The notes: generated by a model from the sequence alone, not told the origin. Shown: positions 1 through 6,400, numbered from the stretch's first letter. The stretch is 10,955 nucleotides of DNA from an uncultured Mycoplasmatota bacterium (GCA_947645535.1 CANSDD010000055.1:1-10955); one strand, 5' to 3'. A program made the numbers and translations.

Positions 1-14
1 CTTATCAAATCATT

Positions 15-52
15 AGAACGATTAAACCATGATTACTAATCGTTCTTTTTTT
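15..52 (+). terminator. Rho-independent terminator of an upstream gene
   Basis: A perfect 10-bp inverted repeat (AGAACGATTA at 15-24, TAATCGTTCT at 37-46) with a 12-nt loop is followed by a run of Ts to 52. It presumably ends a gene lying left of the window, so the LysM gene starts a new transcription unit. Confidence 0.8.
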
Positions 53-79
53 GTTACCTTTTACAACTAAATACATATT
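51..79 (+). promoter_or_regulatory. Possible promoter of the LysM gene
   Basis: TTGTTA (51-56) and CATATT (74-79) are separated by 17 bp, each matching four of six consensus positions. Position fits a start site near 86 and a short leader, but the match is weak and the -35 overlaps the terminator T-run. Confidence 0.3.
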
Positions 80-101
80 TTATTATTAGAGAGGTGTAAT
101 T

Positions 102-563
102 ATGTATAAAGTATATCAAGTATTACCTGGAGAAGAATTAAAAAGTATTGCTGATAAATTAGATATGGAAATGCAAGTACTTTGTGAATTAAATGGATTA
201 ACAGATGATTCAAACTTAAGAGCAGGAGAAAATATTGTTATCCCAAATAATCAAGCAAATATGTTTCAAACATATCGAGTAAAATCAGGAGACAATTTGT
301 ATGAAATAGGAAGAAAATATAATACAAATGCGAATGATTTAGCACTTTTAAATGGAATAGATGTAAATGATTATATTTATCCAAATGAGGAAATTTTAAT
401 TCCTAGAAGAGGAGTATCTATTTATATTACAAAAGAAGGAGATACACTTAAAACTGTAACTAAGAAATTTGGAACAAATAGCGAAAAAATAGAAATGGAA
501 AATGAAAATATTTATTTATTACCAGAACAATTATTAGTATTTAAAAAAGAGAATTTTATGTGA
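102..563 (+). CDS. Triple-LysM domain protein without signal peptide
   Basis: The 153-residue product consists almost entirely of three LysM modules at about residues 4-48, 57-101 and 106-147. Each shows the family pattern: a GD/GE-type turn after a short strand (PGEEL, SGDNL, EGDTL), a helix pair around a central Asn (LNGL, LNGI), and a closing strand (NIVIP, EILIP, LLVF). The third is the most divergent. LysM binds N-acetylglucosamine polymers, usually peptidoglycan. There is no signal peptide, membrane segment or catalytic domain: the first LysM begins at residue 4. The start at 102 is supported by GAGGTG at 91-96, 5 nt upstream. The gene stands alone between terminators. Signal-less LysM proteins occur among spore coat/cortex proteins and cytosolic LysM proteins; which applies here is not decidable from the sequence. 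Domain assignment is firm, role unknown. Confidence 0.9.
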   Translation: MYKVYQVLPGEELKSIADKLDMEMQVLCELNGLTDDSNLRAGENIVIPNNQANMFQTYRVKSGDNLYEIGRKYNTNANDLALLNGIDVNDYIYPNEEILIPRRGVSIYITKEGDTLKTVTKKFGTNSEKIEMENENIYLLPEQLLVFKKENFM

Positions 564-578
564 AAACTCTTTTTTTTT
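543..578 (+). terminator. Terminator overlapping the LysM gene stop
   Basis: AAAAAAGAG (543-551) pairs perfectly with CTCTTTTTT (567-575), and Ts continue to 578. The 5' arm lies inside the last codons and the TGA stop (561-563) is in the loop. Confidence 0.75.
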
Positions 579-592
579 CGTATTATTTAAGT

Positions 593-598
593 TATAAT
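593..598 (+). promoter_or_regulatory. -10 box of the thioredoxin-lipoprotein/AAA operon
   Basis: Consensus TATAAT at 593-598, 15 bp beyond the preceding T-run. A -35 at 17 bp spacing would fall in the T-run (570-575) and is poor. The predicted start near 605 leaves about a 20-nt leader before the ATG at 625. Confidence 0.6.
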
Positions 599-624
599 AA
601 AAAGTATAGAGAGAAGTGACATGG

Positions 625-1035
625 ATGAAAAAATTGATTATAGCAATTGTTTTAGGAGTGATTTTATTGACAGGTTGTACAAGTAAATTAAAAACATATG
701 AAGAAGTAGATTATAATAAAATAATGAATATGTTTAAAGAAAAACAAGATTTTGTGCTTTTTATAGGATCAACAACTTGTGATCATTGTAGTTTATATAA
801 AGTTACACTAGATGAAGTAATCAAAAAATATCAAGTAAAAGTTTATTATATTGATATTTCAAAATTAACAACAGAGGAAAATAATAAATTAAAATTATAT
901 GTTAATTATAGTGGAACACCCACGACAGCATTTATAGAAAATGGAGTAGAAGAATCATCATATGATAGAGTAGATGGAAATAGACCTATGGATAAAGTAG
1001 TAGAAAAGTTTAAAAATAAAGGATATATAAATTAA
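625..1035 (+). CDS. Thioredoxin-fold lipoprotein with CxxC
   Basis: A 136-residue exported lipoprotein: basic start (MKK), hydrophobic stretch at residues 4-16, and lipobox LLTGC with the lipidated Cys at residue 18. The mature part is a thioredoxin fold: a hydrophobic strand (FVLFIGST), the redox motif C52-D-H-C55, and a cis-proline loop (GTPTT, Pro99) followed by the strand AFIENG. It therefore probably acts as an extracytoplasmic thiol-disulfide oxidoreductase, anchored to the outer face of the membrane. The pattern resembles small bacteriocin-accessory (Bta/PedC-like) and TlpA-like thioredoxins, but no bacteriocin genes are near. I chose ATG 625 over GTG 616 because the Shine-Dalgarno GAGAGAAG (608-615) abuts the GTG and sits 9 nt before the ATG, which also starts a standard signal peptide. 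Only 11 nt separate it from the ATPase gene, so the two are probably co-transcribed. Confidence 0.85.
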   Translation: MKKLIIAIVLGVILLTGCTSKLKTYEEVDYNKIMNMFKEKQDFVLFIGSTTCDHCSLYKVTLDEVIKKYQVKVYYIDISKLTTEENNKLKLYVNYSGTPTTAFIENGVEESSYDRVDGNRPMDKVVEKFKNKGYIN

Positions 1036-1046
1036 AGGGGAAAAAA

Positions 1047-2048
1047 ATGAAAGATGAAAAAATTGAAATTTTGCATGTAGAAGAACATACTGTATCTGAA
1101 AATTTTAGCATTATCAAATCATATGGAGAAGATTTAACAGCTAAGACTTATATTACAAATCCTGCTATAGCACGTGAAGATGAAATAAAAAAACTAATTA
1201 TTGTTTTATTAACACCAGAAAAATCAGGTTTATTAGTAGGTAAGCCTGGTATAGGTAAAACTGCTATCGTAGAAGGTTTAGCTTATTTGATTCAAAGAGG
1301 AGAAGTACCTAATGCTTTACAAGGGTATCGTATTATCAAAATTAACTCTACTTCCTTAGTAGGAAAAATGACAGTAAACGGAAAAGAAGAAATGGTTATT
1401 AGTTTATTGGTCCAAGAGCTTAGAAATGTGGAGAAAACAATTTTATTTATTGATGAAGTGCATACTTTAATTGGGGGTAGAGGAGATGGTCCTATGGACC
1501 TTGCAAACATATTAAAACCAGCTTTAGATCGTGGCGATGTAAAAGCAATAGGTGCTACAACAACAATTGAATATGATACTTATATTGTAAGAGATAGAGC
1601 ATTTTTAAGACGTTTTGATAAAATAGAAGTAAGTGAACCAAATGAAGAGACAACAATTAAAATTTTAATGGGATCATTGCCTAAAATTGAGCAGAAAACA
1701 GGAATAAAATTTAAATATAATGAGTATGTTAGTAGCCTGCTAGTAGGGTCGATAGTTAGAGCTACTTCAGAATTCAAACGAATTTATGGATTAGCGGCTC
1801 AATATCCAGATATTGCTTTTTCTGTTTTGACACAGGCCTTTTCACAAGCTTTATTTCAAAATAAAGAAGTGGTAGATGTATTAGATGTATATGAAGCAAT
1901 AAAAACGAGTAAACGAATTTATCCAGATAGTATTATTAAAGAATTAAATAAATTTAGAGAGGATTTTGCTCACCTTTGTGCAGAAGAAAATATTGTTCTT
2001 CCAGTAGTTACAATTGATGATATAGAAAATAATGTAGAGAATTATTGA
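1047..2048 (+). CDS. Single-module ClpB/ClpC NBD1-type AAA+ ATPase
   Basis: A 333-residue cytosolic AAA+ protein resembling only the first nucleotide-binding ring of ClpB/ClpC. Visible motifs: Walker A GKPGIGKT (65-72), Walker B ILFIDE (132-137) followed by VHTLIGG, sensor 1 AIGATT (167-172), and the arginine-finger region RDRAFLRRF (182-190, R188/R189). A PD-A sensor-2-like stretch (PDIAF, 254-258) follows, then a short helical tail ending near a VTIDDI motif. The Clp N-terminal domain and second ATPase ring are both missing: full-length relatives exceed 800 residues. It is complete with its own start (AAAGGGG at 1034-1040, 6 nt spacing) and stop, so it is not a fragment. The NBD1 pore-loop K-Y-R-G is replaced here by M-T-V-N-G (108-112), losing the aromatic that grips substrate. 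ATPase activity looks intact; unfoldase activity is doubtful. Co-transcribed with the thioredoxin lipoprotein upstream. Confidence 0.85.
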   Translation: MKDEKIEILHVEEHTVSENFSIIKSYGEDLTAKTYITNPAIAREDEIKKLIIVLLTPEKSGLLVGKPGIGKTAIVEGLAYLIQRGEVPNALQGYRIIKINSTSLVGKMTVNGKEEMVISLLVQELRNVEKTILFIDEVHTLIGGRGDGPMDLANILKPALDRGDVKAIGATTTIEYDTYIVRDRAFLRRFDKIEVSEPNEETTIKILMGSLPKIEQKTGIKFKYNEYVSSLLVGSIVRATSEFKRIYGLAAQYPDIAFSVLTQAFSQALFQNKEVVDVLDVYEAIKTSKRIYPDSIIKELNKFREDFAHLCAEENIVLPVVTIDDIENNVENY

Positions 2049-2074
2049 TGAAGTAAAAGCATAGAATAAAAAGA

Positions 2075-2113
2075 AGTTACTTTATTAAAATTCTCTTTTT
2101 TAATATAGTAATT
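2075..2113. terminator. Long AT-rich hairpin after the AAA gene (possible terminator)
   Basis: Arms 2075-2090 and 2098-2113 pair over 16 positions with one T/T mismatch and one G-T pair around a 7-nt loop. No clean T-run follows, but a run of Ts lies at the loop and 3'-arm start. It may terminate, or protect the 3' end of, the upstream operon; a weaker hairpin using AAAAAGA (2068-2074) and the same Ts is an alternative. Confidence 0.45.
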
Positions 2114-2116
2114 AGA

Positions 2117-2145
2117 TTGAACAAAAAAAGAATGTGTGTTAAAAT
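2117..2145 (+). promoter_or_regulatory. Sigma-A-type promoter of the Trx-like/trmL operon
   Basis: TTGAAC (2117-2122), a 17-bp spacer ending in an extended -10 TG (2137-2138), and TAAAAT (2140-2145). The -10 matches five of six consensus positions. Transcription would start near 2152, about 43 nt before the ATG. Confidence 0.65.
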
Positions 2146-2194
2146 AAAGATGTAAGTAATTGTTATATTGATAGAAAGTAAGCGAGGTGAATTT

Positions 2195-2704
2195 ATGAGA
2201 GAAATACCAAAGAAAAATTATATTTTTTTAGTGATATTATGCCTTGTAACATTTTTTGTCGTAACGTATTTAGTTAATTGGTATAAGACTTCAAAAGAAT
2301 TTTATGTTGAAACTTCAATTATGAGTAGTTTTTTAGCAGAAATAAAGGAAACTGAAATAGAAAATTATATATTAGAAAATCCAGAGGGAGTCATTTATAT
2401 TTCCTATAATGATGGAAAAATCAATGGGAAATTTGAGACCAAATTAAAAGAATATATTTTAAAAGAAGATATCAAATCAGAATTTGTTTATTTTGATTGT
2501 ACAAATTTGGAAGCTGTTTTTTTTAATGAATTTCAGAATAAATATTTTGTAGATACATTAAAAGATGAAACAATTTCTTATCCAAATTTCCTAATTGTGG
2601 AAGAAGGAAAGATAGTAGATATGCTATACGGAAATGAAAGAGAATTAGATATAAATGATGTAAAATCTTTTTTAGAAAAAAATGGAGTGACTAAGAATGC
2701 TTAA
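2195..2704 (+). CDS. Membrane-anchored thioredoxin-like protein, no active-site Cys
   Basis: A 169-residue protein with a short basic N-terminus (MREIPKKN), one transmembrane segment at about residues 9-29, and a domain that looks thioredoxin-like. The strand GVIYISYNDGK (65-75) occupies the active-site position, and YPNFLIVEEGKIVDMLYG (129-146) has the cis-proline (Pro130), strand and turn expected at the end of the fold. No CxxC is present: the only cysteines are C16, within the membrane segment, and C102. It is thus probably not a redox enzyme; a scaffold or binding role is inferred. The start is ATG 2195, with GAGGTG at 2184-2189 spaced 5 nt; an upstream in-frame TTG at 2168 has no such site. 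It overlaps trmL by 8 nt, so the two are translated from one message. Fold assignment by pattern only; function unknown. Confidence 0.65.
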   Translation: MREIPKKNYIFLVILCLVTFFVVTYLVNWYKTSKEFYVETSIMSSFLAEIKETEIENYILENPEGVIYISYNDGKINGKFETKLKEYILKEDIKSEFVYFDCTNLEAVFFNEFQNKYFVDTLKDETISYPNFLIVEEGKIVDMLYGNERELDINDVKSFLEKNGVTKNA

Positions 2705-3209
2705 TGTTGTATTATTTGAACCTGAAATTCCACAAAATACTGGAAATATTATGAGAACTTGCGCTGGAACAAATGTAAAATTACATTTGATTAAGCCACT
2801 TGGCTTTTCATTAGATGAAAAAAATATAAAACGTTCAGGTGTAAATTATATTGAATATTGCAATTATACTGTTTATGAAAATTTTGAAGATTTTAAAATT
2901 AAAAATAAAGGTACTTATTATTTTTTAACACGTTATGGAACAAAGGCACATACTTCTTTTGATTATAAAGAAATAAAAGAACCTATTTATTTAATTTTTG
3001 GAAAGGAAAGTACAGGTATTCCAAAAGAAATTTTAAGAGAGCATTTAGAGCATTGTATGAGAATCCCTATCAATAGTAATATCAGAGCATTAAATCTTTC
3101 TAATTGTGTAGCAATTATGGTATTTGAAGTTTTGAGACAATTAGATTATCCAAATTTATTGTTTTCTGATCCATTTAAAGGAAAAGATTACTTGACATGT
3201 GAAAAGTAA
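2697..3209 (+). CDS. trmL: tRNA (cytidine/uridine(34)-2'-O)-methyltransferase TrmL
   Basis: A 170-residue SPOUT methyltransferase of the TrmL (YibK/CspR) family, of normal full length. Family signatures are present in order: EPEIPQNTGNIMRT (8-21), KRSGVNY (45-51), FGKESTGIP (101-109), and RIPINSNIRALNLSNCVAI (122-140), the last two forming the AdoMet-binding trefoil knot. Known members work as homodimers and transfer a methyl group from AdoMet to the 2'-OH of the wobble nucleotide 34 in certain leucine tRNAs. The start ATG 2697 lies inside the end of the preceding gene, with GGAGTG at 2684-2689 (7 nt spacing), giving translational coupling. No convincing terminator follows before the next promoter. 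Confidence 0.95.
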   Translation: MLNVVLFEPEIPQNTGNIMRTCAGTNVKLHLIKPLGFSLDEKNIKRSGVNYIEYCNYTVYENFEDFKIKNKGTYYFLTRYGTKAHTSFDYKEIKEPIYLIFGKESTGIPKEILREHLEHCMRIPINSNIRALNLSNCVAIMVFEVLRQLDYPNLLFSDPFKGKDYLTCEK

Positions 3210-3215
3210 AAATGC

Positions 3216-3244
3216 TTGAAAAAAAAGTTATTTAATGTTATTAT
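3216..3244 (+). promoter_or_regulatory. Promoter of the repeat-bearing membrane protein gene
   Basis: TTGAAA (3216-3221), 17-bp spacer, TATTAT (3239-3244), each within one or two positions of consensus. Start expected near 3251, with AAGGAGG at 3261-3267 shortly after. Confidence 0.7.
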
Positions 3245-3276
3245 TGATAAAGAGAATATAAAGGAGGAAATTTTGC

Positions 3277-4056
3277 ATGGAAATATTAGCGGAAAATTAT
3301 ATATGGTTTATCATAGGCGTTGCTATTATTCTAATGACAATTATTGGTTATATTGCTGACAAAACAAATTTTGGAAAAAAGGAATTTTCAAAGAGAAAAG
3401 GCCCAGAAAATTCAAAAGTTCAGAAAAAAACAATTGAAGAATTAGAAGAGGAAGCAAAAAGACCAGAACCTAAAAAAGAAGAAAAAATAGAACGTAGAGA
3501 GGAACCGTCTCTAGTTAATGAAAAAGCTAATTATGATAGGGTAGAACGAGAATTACCCGAAAAAAGAGAAAGATCATTACCAAGAGAAGAGGCACCAGTT
3601 AGAAGAGAAAATGTTGAAAGAGAAGTAGAGATGAAAAGAACAATTTCAGCAAGAACTCCAGAACCTATTACTCCAAGAAAGAGAGTAGAAGAGGATCTTA
3701 ATGCTCCGTTTGGCGATAGACCTGTTTCTAGATATGACAGAGAATCATCAAATGATTTACGCATGTCAAGTAATGAGAAACCTTCAAAAAAATATATGGA
3801 AGAGGATTTAAATGTTCCGTTTGGTGATAGACCTGTATCGAGATATGAAAGAGAGTCATCAAATGATTTTCGTATGTCAAGTAATGAAAGGCCTTCAAAA
3901 AAATATATGGAAGAAGACTTAAATGTTCCATTTGGCAATACTTCATCGTCAAGAAAAAGTAATCTTGATTTTGATTTGCCAGAGCTTGATTCTATCAAAA
4001 AAGATGTAAGTAGTACATCTGGTATTGATGATGACGACGATATTTGGAAATTTTAA
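3277..4056 (+). CDS. Single-pass membrane protein with charged linker and 37-residue repeats
   Basis: I do not recognise this 259-residue protein. An acidic seven-residue N-terminus precedes one transmembrane helix (about 8-28), followed by a basic patch (KKEFSKRKG), which predicts N-out/C-in: nearly all of the protein is cytosolic. Residues 40-137 are an Arg/Lys/Glu-rich, proline-dotted, probably disordered linker. Two tandem 37-residue repeats follow (138-174, 175-211), plus the start of a third (212-220). Each begins EEDLN[A/V]PFG; the tail ends in an acidic run and DIWKF. This topology recalls ZipA-like anchors, and the repeat start loosely resembles the FtsZ C-terminal peptide, but no homology is established. 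Start ATG 3277 has AAGGAGG at 3261-3267. It is monocistronic, between its own promoter and terminator. Reality as a gene is near certain, function unknown. Confidence 0.85.
   Translation: MEILAENYIWFIIGVAIILMTIIGYIADKTNFGKKEFSKRKGPENSKVQKKTIEELEEEAKRPEPKKEEKIERREEPSLVNEKANYDRVERELPEKRERSLPREEAPVRRENVEREVEMKRTISARTPEPITPRKRVEEDLNAPFGDRPVSRYDRESSNDLRMSSNEKPSKKYMEEDLNVPFGDRPVSRYERESSNDFRMSSNERPSKKYMEEDLNVPFGNTSSSRKSNLDFDLPELDSIKKDVSSTSGIDDDDDIWKF
3688..3936 (+). repeat. Tandem 111-bp coding repeat (2 full copies + partial)
   Basis: Copies at 3688-3798 and 3799-3909, then 27 bp of a third (3910-3936). By eye the full copies differ at about 13 of 111 positions; four of 37 amino acids change (A/V, D/E, L/F, K/R), all conservative, and the other codon changes are silent. 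Confidence 0.9.
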
Positions 4057-4073
4057 ATATAATAAAATCAAAG

Positions 4074-4101
4074 AAAAATAGTACATTGATACTATTTTTT
4101 T
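4074..4101 (+). terminator. Terminator after the repeat protein gene
   Basis: A perfect 10-bp stem AAAAATAGTA (4074-4083)/TACTATTTTT (4090-4099) with loop CATTGA, and Ts through 4101. Confidence 0.85.
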
Positions 4102-4121
4102 CATATTCATTAAATTTCCTA

Positions 4122-4151
4122 TTTTTAAATTGTATACAAATATGATATAAT
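4122..4151 (+). promoter_or_regulatory. Extended -10 promoter of cdaA-cdaR with spacer palindrome
   Basis: Consensus TATAAT (4146-4151) with extended TGA (4143-4145); the -35 region (about 4122-4128, T-rich) is poor. Inside the spacer lies a perfect 10-bp palindrome, TTGTATACAA (4130-4139), placed where a repressor could block polymerase. Start expected near 4158. Confidence 0.7.
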
Positions 4152-4187
4152 AGGTAAGACACTAAAGTTGTTGATTGGAGGATCGTT

Positions 4188-5021
4188 ATGACATTTGATG
4201 GAATTGTAACGTTATTAAGAAAATTATTAGATGTATTATTAGTTTGGTGGTTATTATATTATATTTTGAAAAATTTACGTAAAAATGTAAAAATGGTACT
4301 TCTGTTTAAAGGAATTTTAATTTTATTATTACTTAGAATTATTAGTGTTTTATTAAACTTAGTTACGATAAATTATTTACTCGATTATGTAATTATGTGG
4401 GGCCCACTTGCACTAATTATTATTTTTCAACCAGAAATACGAAATGTGTTAGAACAATTGGGAAGAAGTAAATTGCTTGGAAGGCACAAAATGCTTACTG
4501 TAGATGAGAGAGAAAAAGTAGTTTATGAGATTGTTCAAGCAATGGATTATTGTAAAAAGTCAAGAATTGGAGCTTTAATTACAATTGAAAGAGATAATAG
4601 TTTAAATGATTATATTGAAAAATCAAAAAAATTATATGCTGATATTTCAAGTGATTTATTAGTATCTATCTTTTTCCCTAATAATCCATTACATGATGGA
4701 GGCGTAATTATTCAAGGTGATAAAATTACAAGTGCGGGAGCTGTATTCCCTACTAGCGACAACTTAAAAATAAGTAAAAGATTAGGAACGAGGCATCGTG
4801 CAGCACTTGGAATTTCTGAAGAAACAGATTGTATCTCTTTAATTGCCTCAGAAGAAACAGGAAGACTTTCGATTGCAATAGGGGGAGAGCTACATTATAA
4901 TTTAACGTTAGATGAAGTAAAACTAATGTTGCTTGAGGAATTACGTCCAAAGAAAATAACTGTAATCGCAGATGATGAGGAGGAAATGCCTAATGAAAAA
5001 ATTGATGAAAGCGCTGAATAG
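4188..5021 (+). CDS. cdaA: Membrane diadenylate cyclase CdaA (c-di-AMP synthase)
   Basis: A 277-residue protein of standard CdaA/DacA length. Three hydrophobic segments at about residues 7-28, 37-58 and 61-80 form the membrane anchor, ending in the conserved FQPEIRNVLEQLGR (80-93). The DAC domain follows with its two catalytic signatures: HDGG (169-172) and GTRHRAALG (200-208), then SEETGRLSIAIGG (221-233). It condenses two ATP into cyclic di-AMP at the cytosolic face; this messenger controls potassium and osmolyte uptake and cell-wall homeostasis in Bacillota. All catalytic positions I can check are intact. GGAGG (4177-4181) lies 6 nt before the ATG. The gene overlaps its regulator cdaR by 29 nt, and they share the promoter just upstream. 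The usual third gene, glmM, is not in this window. Confidence 0.97.
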   Translation: MTFDGIVTLLRKLLDVLLVWWLLYYILKNLRKNVKMVLLFKGILILLLLRIISVLLNLVTINYLLDYVIMWGPLALIIIFQPEIRNVLEQLGRSKLLGRHKMLTVDEREKVVYEIVQAMDYCKKSRIGALITIERDNSLNDYIEKSKKLYADISSDLLVSIFFPNNPLHDGGVIIQGDKITSAGAVFPTSDNLKISKRLGTRHRAALGISEETDCISLIASEETGRLSIAIGGELHYNLTLDEVKLMLLEELRPKKITVIADDEEEMPNEKIDESAE

Positions 5022-6354
5022 TTTTTTTGGCAAAATTTGGCACCTTATTGATAAAAAAATCATTGTCCCAATAACAAAATTAATTTTAAAATTTACAGGT
5101 AACTTTGATCGTTCAGAAAAACGGTTTGAAAATTGGTTATCTAGACCAACTACATTATTATTTATTTCTCTTTTCTTAGCAATTATGATTTTTATTATAG
5201 TAGATCAAAAAATATTGATATTTTCTGAAAGCTCTGCTGAAGTATTAAAACAACAACCAGTAACAGCCAAATATAATGAAGAAGCTTATGTCATTGAAGG
5301 TCTTCCTGAAACTGTTGATATTACTTTGATTGGATCAAAAACAGATTTATTTATTGCAAAGCAATCACCATCATATGATGTAACAGTAGATTTAACTGGA
5401 TTAAAACCAGGAACACATAAAGTAAATATTAAATATAACCAAGTAACTTCAACATCGCTTGAATATAATGTAAATCCATCTACAGTTACTATTTATATTT
5501 ATCCTAAAATATCTCGTACAAAAACCTTATCAATTGATTTATTAAATAAAGATAGTTTAGACTCAAAATTAGTTGTAACAGATATGAGTGTAACGAATGA
5601 TAAAGTTATCGTAAAAGGCGCTGAGCATCAACTTAATAAAGTCGCAACAGTAAAAGCGCTTGCTGATGTAAAAAATATTTTGAAACAAGAAGCTGGAAAA
5701 ACAACTTTAAAAGATGTGCCTTTAAAAGCATATGATGAAAACGGGAATATTATAGATGTAGAAATAGTACCATCAAAAATAGATGTGGATCTTACAATTG
5801 CTTCACCAATGAAAGAAGTTCCTATTCGTATTGTTCCAAAAGGAACAGTTGCATTTGGAAAGTCTATTAGTACAATTGAAAGTAGTGAAAATACAGTTGT
5901 TGTTTATGGTGATGAAAGTGTTGTTTCTGAATTGAAATATATTACTGTAGAAGTAGATGTATCAGAATTAAAAGAAAATAAGCAATATAAACTTGGAATT
6001 ACTAAACCAGTAGGCATTACATCGATGAGTGTAAATAATATTACTGTTAATATTAGGCTTGATGATTCGTCGGATAAAGATGTTAATGATGTTAAAATTG
6101 AATATAGAAATTTAGCTGAGGGATATACAGTACAAGGATTAAGTGAAAGTGATATTAAAGTAAGTGTTAATATTAAAGGTGTAAAATCTGTCTTGGATTC
6201 TATTACTCCTGAAGATATTACAGCCTATTTAGATTTAAGTGGTTATACTGAAGGTACATACGAAGTAGAAGTAAATGTAGAAGGATCAGATACTCGAGTC
6301 CAATATACTGCAAAAACTAGAAAAGTAAGAATAAATATAGAAAAAGCATCATAA
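4993..6354 (+). CDS. cdaR: CdaA regulator CdaR, four YbbR repeats
   Basis: A 453-residue protein with a basic, amphipathic N-terminal region (about 1-48), one transmembrane helix (about 53-72) and a large extracytoplasmic part built of four YbbR repeats at about 85-170, 178-268, 274-356 and 365-450. Repeat features include the VPIRIVPKG start of the third and the alternating V-x-V/I-x-V strands closing each copy. CdaR binds CdaA through the membrane and modulates its cyclase activity. The start was set at ATG 4993, 9 nt after GAGGAGG (4977-4983); an in-frame ATG at 4972 lies before that site and would be unusable with it. The gene begins within cdaA, implying coupled translation. The N-terminus before the membrane helix (about 50 residues) is longer than I expect for CdaR, but it is well supported by the ribosome site. 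Confidence 0.93.
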   Translation: MKKLMKALNSFFGKIWHLIDKKIIVPITKLILKFTGNFDRSEKRFENWLSRPTTLLFISLFLAIMIFIIVDQKILIFSESSAEVLKQQPVTAKYNEEAYVIEGLPETVDITLIGSKTDLFIAKQSPSYDVTVDLTGLKPGTHKVNIKYNQVTSTSLEYNVNPSTVTIYIYPKISRTKTLSIDLLNKDSLDSKLVVTDMSVTNDKVIVKGAEHQLNKVATVKALADVKNILKQEAGKTTLKDVPLKAYDENGNIIDVEIVPSKIDVDLTIASPMKEVPIRIVPKGTVAFGKSISTIESSENTVVVYGDESVVSELKYITVEVDVSELKENKQYKLGITKPVGITSMSVNNITVNIRLDDSSDKDVNDVKIEYRNLAEGYTVQGLSESDIKVSVNIKGVKSVLDSITPEDITAYLDLSGYTEGTYEVEVNVEGSDTRVQYTAKTRKVRINIEKAS

Positions 6355-6358
6355 AATA

Positions 6359-6394
6359 AAAAAGAGTAAAACACAGAAATGTTTTATTCTTTTT
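6359..6394. terminator. Strong bidirectional terminator between cdaR and DUF378 gene
   Basis: A 15-bp stem (6359-6373 with 6380-6394) containing a single G-T pair, loop CAGAAA. T-runs follow the hairpin on both strands, so it serves cdaR on the plus strand and the convergent small membrane gene on the minus strand. Confidence 0.9.
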
Positions 6395-6400
6395 CATTTA

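Noticed and set aside
616..624. GTG 616 as start of the thioredoxin lipoprotein
   Set aside because: The ribosome site abuts it with no spacing, and the extra Met-Thr-Trp would precede a normal MKK signal peptide; ATG 625 fits better.
3192..3197. Perfect -35 TTGACA near the end of trmL
   Set aside because: At 16-18 bp downstream there is no acceptable -10 (CTTGAA at 17 bp); the promoter 3216-3244 explains the next gene.
3688..3936. CRISPR-like or mobile repeat
   Set aside because: The repeat is in-frame, without spacers, and its changes are mostly silent or conservative: a protein repeat.
3531..3998. Long minus-strand open frames (3531-3998 and 3728-3952) opposite the repeat protein
   Set aside because: They mirror the repeats of the plus-strand gene, lack a ribosome site, and the plus strand has promoter, ribosome site, membrane helix and terminator.
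4102..4187. c-di-AMP (ydaO-type) or other riboswitch before cdaA
   Set aside because: The predicted leader is only about 30 nt and shows no aptamer-like conserved sequence or pairing.
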